A DNA stretch of 64,000 nt, from assembly GCA_021521415.1 (NCBI GenBank), contig JAIQDT010004242.1, positions 186,001-250,000 of the forward strand, written 5' to 3'. The DNA is from Bidens hawaiensis (lineage: Eukaryota > Streptophyta > Magnoliopsida > Asterales > Asteraceae). The notes beneath the pieces are model-generated. The model was not told the DNA's origin and made no database searches. It saw only the letters and a list, made by a program, of their open reading frames with translations. The stretch's first letter is position 1. The number at the start of each line of letters is the position of its first letter. Below are positions 11,894-23,116 of this stretch, one piece after another. The position numbers were made by a program, and so were the translations under genes.

Positions 11894-13032
11894 GTATTAA
11901 TGGTCGGTTAATTTGTATATGTTTTAGTTTGTTTATTATTTAGTTTTAACTGTTTATTCTAGAACTATCGATACTTCATACGTGTTTTATTGGATTTCAG
12001 GTCAGTATGGACCTGTTGTGACACGGAATGAAGACCCGGGATGTCCAGCACGCAAAACGAGGAAAAGAATGAAGTTTGCTGTAGCAGGGTCCCATCGCGG
12101 TACGCGATGGGCTTGCTGAAGGTCCCATCGCGGTACGCGATGGGAGATTAAATAATGTTGACCACTTGGTCAATAGCGGTACGCGATATGTAACAAAAGA
12201 CCCCGTCGCGGTACACGACGGGAGGTGCAGACGGGATTTTTAGGTTATAATCATATTTCTCATTCTCAAGAACCCTAACTCCGTTTTTGAAGAAAAGAGG
12301 CGATTTCCAGCAGTTCCTATAGGCGATTTCACCCTCCTAGCTCGTATCAAGTCCATATCTATGATCCATATCATCCGTATTAAAGACTCGATGATGTCGC
12401 GGCTCGGCTAATCTCCTAGAATCGCATCCGGGATGTATAGTTTGTAACCTTTTACAGTTTTTCTCATGTGATTAAGAATACTTATGTTTTGTTATTGATG
12501 ATTAATATATGATTATTGATGTTTGGTATTTCTGAGTGTTCGGTCGGTTTAGGTTTATGTTAGTCTGAACGATCTGTTACCAGTTGCTAGATAATTAGTC
12601 ATATAACTGTTTGGTTAGATTGAATACGATAAAACATACAATTACCCTTGACTGAGTCACACTGGCAAGGACTGTTTGATAACCAGTGTCGTGTGTAAAG
12701 TAATTGTTGATGTCTAAGGTTTTGTCTGATTGATCAGTTTTCAGTTAATCGTTAATAATTAATCTGTTAGGTTGCATGAGATATTGTTGGTTGCTTACTT
12801 GAATTCCCGTGTGTGATTTGCTTTGTTAACTGTTTGAAATTCGTTTACTTGTTCATTGCTTAGTTCTCTGAATTTACTAAAAATTGCTTGTGTGATCAGC
12901 GCTAAAAATCAGTAACTTCATAATTAGAAATCTGTTACACGAATACATTGACCACATACTCCTTGTGATACGATACCCTACTTGCTCTAACTATTTAGAA
13001 TAATTAGGTTTTTGATTGACTCAAACGACGGT
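11894..13032. mobile_element. 1.14 kb insertion in the Helitron helicase, flanked by CATCAAGT duplications
   Basis: The sequence CATCAAGT occurs at 11886-11893 and again at 13033-13040, and helicase similarity stops at the first and resumes at the second. That is an 8 bp target duplication around an insert of about 1139 bp. The ends (GAGTATTAATGG and ...AACGACGGT) do not form a clear inverted repeat, so the class is uncertain; hAT- or Mutator-type are possible from the duplication length. Inside, after a TTTCAG acceptor-like site at 12000, a short open stretch (GQYGPVVTRNEDPG...) may be a captured exon. Confidence 0.6.
12091..12222. repeat. Repeated palindrome around CATCGCGGTACGCGATG
   Basis: Near-palindromes CCCATCGCGGTACGCGATGGG type occur at 12091-12111 and 12124-12144, a degraded core AGCGGTACGCGAT near 12175, and a variant with CCCGTCG...CGACGGG at 12202-12222. 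The flanking base changes in the last copy are compensated on both arms. Confidence 0.8.
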
Positions 13033-15312
13033 CATCAAGTATAAGGTAGGATCAAAGTCTTCATTTACGGTTTCCAACTTGTCAATACTATCAGAACATA
13101 GGTATTCCTTATGCTCTCCAGGAAACCTTGCTAATAATATATCATTAATCTCTAGAACAACTTCGTTTTTTGGTGCTAGTATGGCTCTTTCTTGAAAAAA
13201 TCCTTCTTCTTATAATTTTGAAGTATTGACGGATAAACAAATTCAATTAAATCAGAAGTCGGATCAACAGAATCTTTAATAAGTCATGAGGAATATCTAT
13301 TTGCACTTCACCGTGATTTGGACCACCAAGTTTTCCTTCCCCGATTTTTAAAAGTCATTCAGCAAACAATCTAGTTTCCTCAATGTTGGGATCTTTACTT
13401 CCAACGGTTAACCTCATGTTTTTTGTAAGTTTAAGCACTTTGCAATTTTTCCAGATGTTGGAAGAACTTAGAGACGCATTCACTATTTGGTGCCTGCTTC
13501 CATTAGTAATAACTGGAAGGATTTGTCTAAAGTCTCCTCCAAATACGACAACCTTACCACCAAATAAGCTATCACTTTTTAAAATGTCTTTAAAAATTCG
13601 ATCCATAGCTTCAAATGCATACTTGTGAATCATTGGCGTTTCGTCCCAAATAATCAAACTGGTTTGTTTAATTAAATCTGCAACTTTGCTTTGAGGATCA
13701 AAAGAGCAAATAGAATCCTCAGTTAGATTGATTGGAATTTTAAACCGGGAATGAGCTGTTCGACCACCGGTCAATAATAACGAAGCAATGCCACTGGAAG
13801 CAACATTTAAGACAATAAGGCATTTAGATCTGACGGATGATGCTAAAGTCTTCCATAGGAATGTTTTATCGGTTCCTCCATATCCATAAATGAAAAACAC
13901 TCCACCTTTTCCTTTCTCAACGACTTTATTTATTTCATTATAGACACCGCGTTGTTCATATGTAAGTGAGACAAAAAGAGTATCAAACTCATGCTGTAAA
14001 CTTTCACGATCATAAGACGTCTCTTCAATAATAAGTCGATTATTTGCAGAGTCTACAGATTCAAGATTGGGAAACAGCATTGTATTAAATCTTTTTGATG
14101 AGTAATTGTTACGAAGCAGAATTTTCTCAATCTCAAGCAAGGTCAAATTCTTGATTTGGTCATCGCTAATTGATAGTCCTGCATTTTAATAACAAAATAA
14201 CCACATTCATTCTTTCCAAAGATTAACATATAAGCCAAAAACACATCCAGACATTTAGATATTAATATTATTGTTAAAAAATAATACCCGGACAATCCAA
14301 AAGCCATTGTTGTTTGTGAATAATATCTTCTGCTAAATAATTCCATGTTTTCTCCCAAACAATTTCAGGTCTCGATAGACTTCCACACGTTAGCATTGTG
14401 CAAAATAAATTTCTTAAGTAAAACCCGGTTCCGGCATTGCTTGCTTCCACAATGCATTTGATATACTCATTGCCATCGTCTAAAACACCAAGCTCATAAC
14501 ATGCGTATCTAAAGGTCGGAAGGATCTTAATGTCCTCAACTTTTGTAGGACCTTTGACTTTATTTAATAGAATTCGTAGATAGTATCCTTCGCCAGCTAC
14601 AGGTGAAATAGAGTGAATTCTACCAATTGGACAACCTTTTTTTCTTCTTTGTCATTTCCTTTCTTGAGCTTTCCAAACGAAATGGGAAGGAAATTCAACA
14701 TAAGAGAGCTTTCGAGCTCCACGATCCGTACCTGTGCATGATTACATGACGTCAATTCCAAATTAGAAACTCCATACACGAAGATTACAATATAATTAAT
14801 AATTCTTATTATCCATTAAATTATTTTTTCATATAAATAATTTATTTTCAAAACTCAATATCATTTGTGAATACATACCTTTGTGGTCCATCCAAGATGT
14901 GAACATTGATGAAGAAACAGATGCTTTGTCGAGCACATCGTCAATATCGTGATCTTCACCATAAACAATTTGTTGTTTTCCGGGAAGATGAAATGGAAGT
15001 CTAACAACATATGGTGTTCTATAATGGACTTCGAATTAAAATATACGCCATGAAGCTTCACAAGCAGACAGATATCGAAAATCATAATATTCTTTGATTT
15101 CATCAACCGGTTGTTCAGGTACATCTTCTGTGTCACCTCTTTGCTCTAATAAAACAGTTGCTCTATCTGGACCTTTGCTAATATATTTAAACAAATATTT
15201 TATCAAACCTGATTGATTGCACCACTCAACATTTATGTGTGCCTGATATCTTTTTAAAAGTGTCAGGTTGTATGGAACAACGCTTCTGTTGTCTAGGTTA
15301 ATCTAACCAACA

Positions 15313-15690
15313 TATACGGTTTGTTAATATAATTTGAAATAAACACAAATATATACTACTAAGGCAGTAGGGTTGGTCAAGATTAGAAAGAAAGCATGAG
15401 TGAACATATCTAACATGAACATAAAATAAGAAATACTGGCCTTAAAGCTATTATTATGATAAGTGTGTTTGCTATGAGGTAGAAGAAGATTTATAATGGG
15501 AGAAGTATTGATGTAGAATGGCCTTTTATAATGTGTTTATGACACAATGCTTGATAAGGAATGTTTGAGTTCTGAAAATCAAATGGTGTGAAGTAAGTTA
15601 CATATTTTGGAAAGTTGTTTTAATATAATAGTGAGATTTAGATATTTTGAGAAGTTGTTTCATCTTAATATTAATTCATAGCTTTCCTAT
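15313..15690. other. No gene recognised
   Basis: AT-rich stretch between the truncated RepHel gene and the tandem Helitron-end repeats; I see no conserved coding or terminal motif. Confidence 0.4.
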
Positions 15691-16560
15691 TTTCTAATAT
15701 TTAATCTCTTTAAACCATAATAACCATAGGTCATGACTTATATGGTATGAACCATTGAAAACTACTTTCCTTATTATATGCTATTTCAGTTCTTAAATCA
15801 TCTTTTCATTTAAAAGCAAGTTTAGGAATATAAAAGTTGACCAAATCTTGTTTCCATTTAAAAACAACTTTAGAAAATAAAAAAGTTGATCAAATCGTAG
15901 AATACATTCTGCACAAATCAAAAGTTGAAAAACATGTATGTTTATTTAACTTTCAAATAGTAGAAAATATAAAAACAACTTTAATTTTGCATGTTTATTT
16001 CAAATAACGAAATTCGTTAATTTTTATCATTTTAAAATTCAAGTGTATTACACGGGTTTAAAAGCTAAGAATAAATATAGAAATTATAATATTCAAAATT
16101 AATGTGAGAGGTAAGAATGATTATAGACAAAATTATTATGTGTAAATTTTTAATCTAAATATATACGGTTTCAATTTGAGGACTAAATTTAAGGGCTAAT
16201 ATTTAATCTCTTTAAACCAGAATATCCATGGGTCATGAGTTATATGGCATGAACCATTGAAAATTAATTTTCTTATTATATGTTATTTTAATTCTTAAAT
16301 CATCTTTTCATTTAAAAGCAAGTTTATGAAATATAAAAGTTGACCAAATCTTCTTTCCATTTAAAAACAACTTTAGAAAATATAAAAATTGATCAAATCG
16401 TAGAATGCATTATTGTAACATCCTAATATTTTCATATTTAATAAAGAAAGTTACGTTTAGTGATTTCGCGTTAATAATTAATAAAGAAAAGATCATGGGC
16501 TTAGATTAATCAAGATGGGATTATGGATAAGAAGGGCTTAGGGTCCATGGGCCTTCGTAG

Positions 16561-16568
16561 TATAAATA
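16561..16568 (+). promoter_or_regulatory. TATA box of the solo LTR
   Basis: TATAAATA is followed by pyrimidine-rich leader-like sequence (CATTTCTTCC), the normal layout of a plant LTR promoter; it supports reading the LTR in the plus direction. Confidence 0.55.
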
Positions 16569-17130
16569 CTCCCTTAAACCACCCTAAAACCCTAAACCCT
16601 CATTTCTTCCATCTTATTCTCTACACACTCAAAAACACACACATACACCACACCACATCCGGCCGCGAGCGAGAAAGAGGAGAAGCGAGATCGAGCGAAC
16701 TTTGGTGTTGGTAGATCCTTGCTATACGAGCCATATAAAAGATTTAGAGTCCATAAACAAGCTAACCAAGGCCGAAGAACACATAAAGGTAAGCCTTTTT
16801 ACCTTTAAAGTTTACGTTTTTATAGACGTTTAGCCTTGAAACTTAGAACGGGAGTAAATCGGGTCTAAACGAAACGTAAAGTAATGAACTTGATGTTAGA
16901 GCGAACCTAATAAGCCCATAAACATGTAAGGTTCGTTCAAACAAAACCTTAGATCTAGTATTGAACATTTTGAGCTTAAAGGTCCAAACTTTATACGTTT
17001 TCGGGCCGAGTCTTATCCAAAAAATGACTATAGGAATGATTACAGGATTGATTAACATCATATCCAAGGGTTACGGGTTGAACGAAGATGTTTATGGGGT
17101 TAAAATCAAAACCCGTCGCTACTGTAGATA

Positions 17131-17330
17131 ACTTCGCTTACCCATATGTTCGCCTGATGATAAGTTCGCGCGTATGCAAGTTCGCCTGGGGTTAACTTCG
17201 TTCCATGCAAGTTCGCCTATGGGTAACTTCGCCACATACAAGTTCGCATGTTGTTAACTCCACTGCTATAAGTTCGTTGGCGTTAAGTTCGCCATTGATA
17301 AGTTCGCTTAACGTTAAGTTCGCTTAAAAT
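17131..17330 (+). repeat. Degenerate short tandem repeat (AAGTTCGC / TAACTTCGC)
   Basis: Within the solo LTR, the core AAGTTCG recurs about every 15-25 bp, alternating with GTTAACTTCG-type cores, across roughly 200 bp. Confidence 0.7.
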
Positions 17331-18033
17331 GCTAAGTAAAAGTAATCCAGTACTAGACCACGAATCGGGCTAACGAATGAGTAGGTGAATAAAATAATAA
17401 CTTAAAATCCTAATGAAAAATGCGTTAACACAGTTAATAAAAATAAAATAATAACTTAAAATCCTAGCGAATGAGCAGCTTAACCCCAGCAGGGCCTCTG
17501 CCCCTTAGACCCTGCTAGGTGCTGCCGCCCCTAGAACCCCGCTGCCAGGGGCGCTGCCCCCTGACCCCCGTTCGTTGTGGGTAATAATTGAACTAGGAAG
17601 ACGATATGGGTAGTGATAGTTAATTGATACGTGTAATTGTTATACAGTTAGTCGTGCACAACTCAAGAAAGGGATTACCATAAACGGTGAACATAACCGC
17701 ATTCAGGTGAGTTTCTAGCCCCATTTCCTTGTTATGTAATCGGGGCTGTGTGCATGCTCGATGTGATAGTTAATACACTTACCTCAAATCGTAAGTGTAT
17801 TCCATTTATGACTTATGTGATAGATATTATGTTATGATTGTGAACGAAAGCTTGTCGGTACGTGAACGATCTTCGGATATTGCGCGTATTGACAAGGGAG
17901 GGTATGCATATGAAACATGAATGTGTACGATATATAAATAAAATGTATAACATATGAGTATGTAATAATGATTAAAGAAAGTATATGTATGTTACGGGTA
18001 TGTAAAGACAATATGTACGAAGATGAAGAATAA

Positions 18034-18223
18034 GGGATCGGACCCTAATAATATCTGAGATAGAGAAGAAAGTGATCAGACCCTAATAATATCTGAAATA
18101 GAGAAGTAAAGATGGATCAGACCCTAATAATTTCTGAGATAGACAAGAAAGGGATCAGGCCCTAATAATATCTGAGATAGACAAAGGAAAGAGGGATCAG
18201 ACCCTAATAATATCTGAGATAGA
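18034..18223 (+). repeat. Five-copy tandem repeat, about 41 bp unit
   Basis: Within the solo LTR, units of the form GGGATCAGACCCTAATAATA plus TCTGAGATAGA and a variable AAGAAAG spacer occur five times with small differences. Confidence 0.85.
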
Positions 18224-19446
18224 ATGAACAGTAAATATAAAGTATGAACTTAATAAAGTATGTACGTATGTATGAAAGTATGAAATGAAAGTAAATTAGT
18301 AAAATAATTATTATGTATCTTCGGATGCATGATTGAAGATAAGTGTATGTATTGTATGATGTATGATTAACTAGAACTCACTCAGCGTAGCTGACTTTTA
18401 GTATGCACGCAGGTGAGTAGGATGCGACAGCTGGCGTGAGCGGGACACCTAGCAGAAGAATAAAAGCCTGGCATCTGAAGACCTGCTATGTTTTATATAA
18501 GTTATGTTTTGATTTGAAAGACAGGGAAAATGTTTTAAGACATGTTTATGATTTGATATGTAATATTTTATGAAAGTTTTATATTCCGCGTAAAGTTTTG
18601 ATTAACTCTGATATAAAGAACTGCGTTTATGAGTAAATCCAACGTACAATGTGAGGCACCGGTAACAGGGCCTTACAATTATGCACAAATCAAAAGATAT
18701 TAAACATGTATGTTAAAAACATGCATGTTTATTTAACTTTCACATCGTAGAAAATATAAAAACAACTTTAATTTTGTATGTTTATTTCAAATAACGGAAT
18801 CCGTTAAAAACTATTTTCCTTAAACTACAGCCAAAAAAATAATTCTAGAGGTTTGTTAAAAAAATTTAATTCAAGTGTATTATACGGGTTTAAAAGCTAG
18901 TATAAGAATAAATATAGAAATTATAATATTCAAAATTAATGTGAGAGGTAAGAATGATTATAGACAAAATTATTATGTGTAAATTTTTAATCTAAATATA
19001 TACGGTTTCAATTTGAGGACTAAATTTAAGGGCTAATATTTAATCTCTTTAAACCATAATATCCATGGGTCATGAGTTATATGGCATGAACCATTAAAAA
19101 CTATTTTCCTTATTATATGCTATTTCAATTCTTAAATCATCTTTTCATTTAAAAGCTAAGTTTAGGAAATATAAAAGTTGACCAAATCTTGTTTCCATTT
19201 AAAAACAACTTTAGAAAATATAAAAATTGATCAAATCGTAGAATGCATTCTGCACAAATCAAAAGATATTAAACGTGTATGTTAAAAAACATGTATGTTT
19301 ATTTAACTTTTAAATCGTAGAAAATATAAAACAACTTTAATTTTATATGTTTATTTCAAATAACGGAATCCATTGCAAACTATTTTCCTTAAACTACAGC
19401 CAAAAAAATAATTCTAGAGGTTGGTTAAAAAAACTTAAGTAATTAC

Positions 19447-20286
19447 CATGACTGTGGGGCTAAGAGGTCTGTTGATATTAGCTCCCGTGCTAGATAACTC
19501 AACTTCATATCCTCCTTTAGGTGCTACAACATATAAAGACCATATATTAATCAAAACGGTGTAAAGTTTAGGTAAGTAAATAAAAACTTACATATAGAAT
19601 GGTGGAATATATGTCCATTCATTCTAAACTATAAAGAGAAGCCAACCGAGCATCTCTAAAGGCACGCTCAGCTTCTATATAATCAACCGGTTCAAAATGA
19701 GCTTTTCCAACCTGCACAAATCAATATTTGATTAAGCCCCCCAAACATTCCTCATAAAATAGAAAAATGAAAATCTCGAGTCCACCATTGAATACAAACA
19801 TTCCATTTTAACTTTAGATTTAACCAAGAACAATGATACAGTATGACTCAAAAGGAATGACTCTTTAAAATCTAGTCTATTCCTCAAAAGTTCTACCCAT
19901 TAATATCCGATTACCCACAACAGATTACATCAAATTAAGTGGTCATAATTTATCCAACCCACCAAGCATATTAATTTGAAGTAAAAAAATTATTATATTT
20001 CTCTACACAATAAACAAATGATAACATAAAAAACCATATGAATACTTATTACTTGTAGATTAATCTGCATCTTGGATAATCAATTTGTTGAAACCCTTAG
20101 ACAAATTGCAAGTTAAATGAAATCAATTAGATAATGGAATCAATAAAAAACCTATATTCAAAGACGTATGATAAAATCAGATGGGTATCAGAAATTGAAT
20201 GCTATTGTTGAATTAGATTACCTGATATGTCGCCGGTTGGTTAGATTAAATCGCCTGATGCATCCGGTCCATGATGAAATCGCCAT
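19447..20286 (-). pseudogene. Unidentified spliced gene fragment, possibly captured by a Helitron
   Basis: Three exon-like pieces lie in order on the minus strand. 20286-20222 begins MAISSWTGCIRRFN and ends at CAG|GTAATC. 19711 downward begins after a TTTGTGCAG acceptor and reads VGKAHFEPVDYIEAERAFRD then ARLASLYSL, after which the frame slips (a NEWTYIPPFYM continuation lies one frame over, ending at a GTAAGT donor near 19590). The last piece, about 19530-19447, reads VAPKGGYEVELSSTGANINR. I do not recognise the protein. The frameshift and the Helitron surroundings suggest a captured gene fragment. Confidence 0.45.
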
Positions 20287-20798
20287 AGTGAGGATGAAAT
20301 CAATTTGTTCACTCACTTCACTATGATAATATAAAACCCTAAATCGAAAGCTGATAGCAATCGTTATCGTGAGAATGAACATTAGAAAAGAATATGCAAC
20401 AATGAACATCAAAACCCAGATTCAATTAGATGAAATCAAAAAAAATCAAAACCCAGATCCAACCATATAAGAAAGTGGATGATATCATTAAATTAGATAA
20501 ACCGAATCGTTACTTGGTGAATTGCATTCTTGTTAGACGAAATGGCAAAAAAAAGGCCAGGATGAAATCTCATAGTGAGAAGAAGAGAGGCTGAGATACT
20601 AAAAATCCTAACTGGAGGATTGTGTTGTAAAAGTAAATTAAATTAAAGTCAAAAAGTCAATAATATTTGTGATTCATGGGTCATATAAATTAAACCCATA
20701 ACCCATGGGTAACATGGATTAAGGAGATTGAATATTAGAAGGTAGGATTAATTTGGTAATGACACATCAGCATTTAGTATTTTTGTTTATTAGTATTG
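20287..20798. other. 5' flank of the fragment above; no separate gene seen
   Basis: Contains leader-like sequence on the minus strand (CTCAGCCTCTCTTCTTCTC near 20600) that may have been the captured gene's 5' UTR. Nothing else is recognisable. Confidence 0.35.
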
Positions 20799-20801
20799 TT
20801 A

Positions 20802-22597
20802 GGGAGGACAGGCTGGTGCATGGTGAGGGAACCATCATGCGTGATGGCCTCACGCACACCGCCGCCCGTCCCCCATCACGCGTGATGGGGGGTGTGCGTG
20901 ATGGCTATCACGCAAGTGAGGGAGTGTTTTTCGAGATAATATGACCGTTAGGGGGAGGGAGCCGTTGGGGGAGGGGGGTTAATTAAAAAAAATAACCAAT
21001 ATAAAACCAAAACATAACCAAATCCAACTCAAAACCAAATCCAACTCAAAACACTCTCAATCTTCCCCTTCATTCACAACAAAAAAATATTGAATTTCCA
21101 AAATACTTGGTTCCCTTAGACACCGATAACTCTTCTTCTTCGGACGATGACATTCTCGAATGGTTCCCGTTGTTATATAGCGAACTTGAAGGCCCGAGCC
21201 GTCTAAAGAAAAAAATGGTGGAGCGTGATAGTATACATGCCCACAAAGTGCTAATGAACGACTATTTTGTGGAGGAACCGAAATACAATGACGAGACGTT
21301 TAGGGAACGCTTTCGTTTGCGGAATCTTTATTTTTAAATATTGTAGCCAACGCCGAAGCAAACGAAGAATGGTTTCAAGAATCTTACGACGTTAGGGGCA
21401 AACGAAGTTTTACGACGCTTCAAAAATGCACATCCGCTATTCTTCAATTAGCGACAGGTAACCCACCCGGCCAATTCGATGAATACTTATAAATGTCTGA
21501 GAGAACTTCACGTGAATGTCTACAATTCTTTTGTAACGCGATTATAAAATTGTATGGCAAAGAGTTTCTACGAAAACCAACAAGACACGACATTACACGT
21601 CTTTACGCCGCGCACGAGGCTAGATGGCATTTTCTAGGGATGCTCGGTAGCATAGATTGTACACATATCGAATGGAGGAATTGTCCACGGGATTTGCGAT
21701 GGGCGTATGTTAGGGGTGATATCAAACGACCGACCATCTCACTAGAAGCGGTTGCGTCAAATGATTTATGGTTTTGGCATTCTTATTTTGGTGTTCCCGG
21801 CTCAAACAACGACATCACTGTTCTGTACACATCACCGTTGTTTCAGAGCGTAACAAATAGTACCGCACCTTTCTGTTCGTATTTTGTCAATGGGAGATAT
21901 TACAGACGTGGCTACTATCTTGTCGATGGTATCTACCAGCAATGGTCTGTTTTTGTGAAAGCCTTTTCGTTTCCTGTCGAGGAAAATGAAAAAGCGTTCA
22001 AGAAGTTGCAAGAATCGGCAAGAAAAGATGTCGAGAAAGCTTTCGGTGTTTGAAAGGGTAGATGGTGCATACTTAGTTGACCGGTTCGTGCAATGAAAAA
22101 AGCCACGATCTCTAGCTACGTGTATGCATGCATCATATTACACAATATGTTAATAAAAGAAGATGGAAATGCAATTTCTCCAAATTGGGTACCGGATCCT
22201 CCTACTGAAGTTCCCGTTCCCGATGATGTGCAATTAGACTTGCGGGACGAAGATATTCACCATCTATTGAGATGGGATCTAGTTGAGCTTATATGTTCTT
22301 TAGGTTTGGAATTTCCGGATTCAGACGAGAAGTAGACGTTTATTGTAACTTTTATTTTTTAATTCTAATTTTTAAGTTGAATTATGTTCCAGTAAACTAT
22401 TGTTTTTATTTTTTAAGTTCTAGTAAAATATTGTTTTACTTTTTAAGTTGCAAAAAAAACAAAAAACAAAAAAATTACTATCACACCACACCACCACCCC
22501 TACCAAATTCCATCAAATGTGATGGATTTAGGGTTGGTATGAGGCACGTCAGCATTGGGTGTGATGTGTGAGGAAATTACCACCACCCCTTCCCCCT
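20802..22597 (+). mobile_element. PIF/Harbinger DNA transposon with TTA target duplication
   Basis: The element is flanked by TTA at 20799-20801 and 22598-22600, the 3 bp duplication typical of PIF/Harbinger. Its ends are imperfect inverted repeats: left GGGAGGACAGGCTGGTG, right (read inward) AAGGGGGAAGGGGTGGTGG, with CCTCAC-type sequence just inside both. Subterminal palindromes sit at the left (CATCACGCGTGATG near 20872) and right (CATCAAATGTGATG near 22511). It holds a transposase pseudogene; the second, Myb-like Harbinger gene is not seen. Confidence 0.85.
21107..22335 (+). pseudogene. Harbinger (HARBI1/ALP1-like) transposase, interrupted by stops
   Basis: Pieces of one plant-transposon nuclease run in order: an acidic N-terminus (21107-21337), TTLQKCTSAILQLATG (21415-21465), the core 21493-22053 with GMLGSIDCTHIEWRNCP (first Asp), SLEAVASNDLWFWHSYFGVP, YYLVDGIYQQW (second Asp) and ARKDVEKAFGV (Glu), and a C-terminus 22093-22335 (ACIILHNMLIKEDG). 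The D-D-E residues are all present. TAA interrupts the frame near 21335 and at 21490-21492 (between DEYL and MSERT), and TGA follows AFGV at 22051-22053, after which 22054-22092 is also unreadable. The nuclease would cut and paste the element; this copy cannot make a full protein. Confidence 0.92.
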
Positions 22598-22600
22598 TTA

Positions 22601-23108
22601 GATAGATTATAGATATCTATATGCCTTGAGATATTAGTTCTCCACTAAGCATATTCACATTATCTAGTGAGAAATCGTGTAAATGCTAATTGAACAGTTG
22701 ATTGAACTTACCTCCATCGATCTTAGTCCTACAACGGATAATAAAATTTCATTTTCATTTTGCTTTCGGAAAGAGAATGTCATGTGGAGAAGTACTCTAA
22801 ATTAAAAGTCGTGTATGTTAAGGGACTTGATGTTCAAAATACCAAAAGGAGACGATTAGAAAATTACTGAAACAAATTCAAAAAAATCTTGAATAATGAT
22901 CAATAACATCTTTGAAAGTAGGAAGTTACATAGTTACATATATGAGACTTTTCAAATTAAATGCTCAATATCGCATTTAGTTTTATGAACCACTTCTAAG
23001 TAAAATTGCCTAAGTTGGAAGACGTCTCACAAGATACGAATGAAAAAGTGTTTTGAGTTGAAAAGTATTTCAAAGAAAGCAATTAATTAGTTTAAGGAAT
23101 GGATATAG
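22601..23108. other. Intergenic, no gene recognised
   Basis: AT-rich sequence between the Harbinger element and the next hAT-type element. Confidence 0.4.
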
Positions 23109-23116
23109 TTAAGTTG

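Larger units (their letters stand above)
11249..15312 (-). mobile_element. Helitron with truncated RepHel gene
   Basis: The 3' end is at 11249 on the minus strand: CATGT-GTATT-ACATG hairpin, GGGTTCAAAAG, CTAG and a host T. Upstream on the same strand lie helicase and Rep-associated coding blocks. Coding similarity stops near 15312, so the N-terminal part of Rep and the 5' end are missing or separated by the tandem repeats that follow. The element is interrupted by a 1.1 kb insertion at 11894-13032. Confidence 0.75.
11400..15312 (-). pseudogene. Helitron Rep/helicase (Helitron-like N domain plus PIF1 helicase), broken
   Basis: Reading down the minus strand: a Helitron-like N-domain piece (HINVEWCNQSGLIKYLFKYI, then YLSACEASWRIF, LPFHLPGKQQ; about 15312-14870), a linker (YYLRILLNKVKGPT, ACYELGVLDDGNEYIKCI; about 14720-14290), then the PIF1 helicase (14146-13355) with Walker A-like YGYGGTDKTFLW, Walker B IIWDETPM and VVFGGDFRQILPVI, and the C-terminal block (PVMLLRNIDQ...AMTINKSQGQS; 11842-11560). 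The helicase would unwind DNA during rolling-circle transposition. Damage includes a TAA after WRIF near 15050, a stop in the linker, Walker A GTGKT changed to GTDKT, a frameshift after KSQGQSLSQ, and the insertion. It cannot be active. Confidence 0.88.
16414..18677. mobile_element. Solo LTR, 2264 bp, probably Ty3/gypsy
   Basis: It starts TGTAACATCC and ends GGCCTTACA, with inverted ends TGTAA/TTACA, and is flanked by the perfect 5 bp duplication ATTAT (16409-16413 and 18678-18682). Removing it and one ATTAT copy restores the tandem repeat unit it landed in. No internal region, primer site or second LTR is present, so it is a solo LTR left by LTR-LTR recombination (inference). Length and the TGTAACA start fit long gypsy LTRs. 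It contains a TATA box, a GC-rich stretch (17480-17575) and two internal tandem repeats. Confidence 0.88.
15691..19435. repeat. Tandem copies of a Helitron-like 3' end region, split by a solo LTR
   Basis: The block beginning AATATTTAATCTCTTTAAAC and running through a TTGACCAAATC / TTGATCAAATCGTAG segment occurs three times: from about 15691, from about 16200 (continuing after the solo LTR at 18683), and from about 19036. The first two copies end in the same motif: a GTGTATTACAC-type hairpin, GGGTTTAAAAG and CTAA (16068) or CTAG (18900, followed by T). This motif matches the inverse of the Helitron 3' end at 11249. The third copy diverges near 19435. The unit is roughly 540-560 bp once the LTR is removed. 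Confidence 0.75.

Noticed and set aside
18034..18223. Regular repeats that might suggest a CRISPR-like array
   Set aside because: Plant nuclear context; units are continuous tandem repeats without unique spacers and lie inside an LTR.
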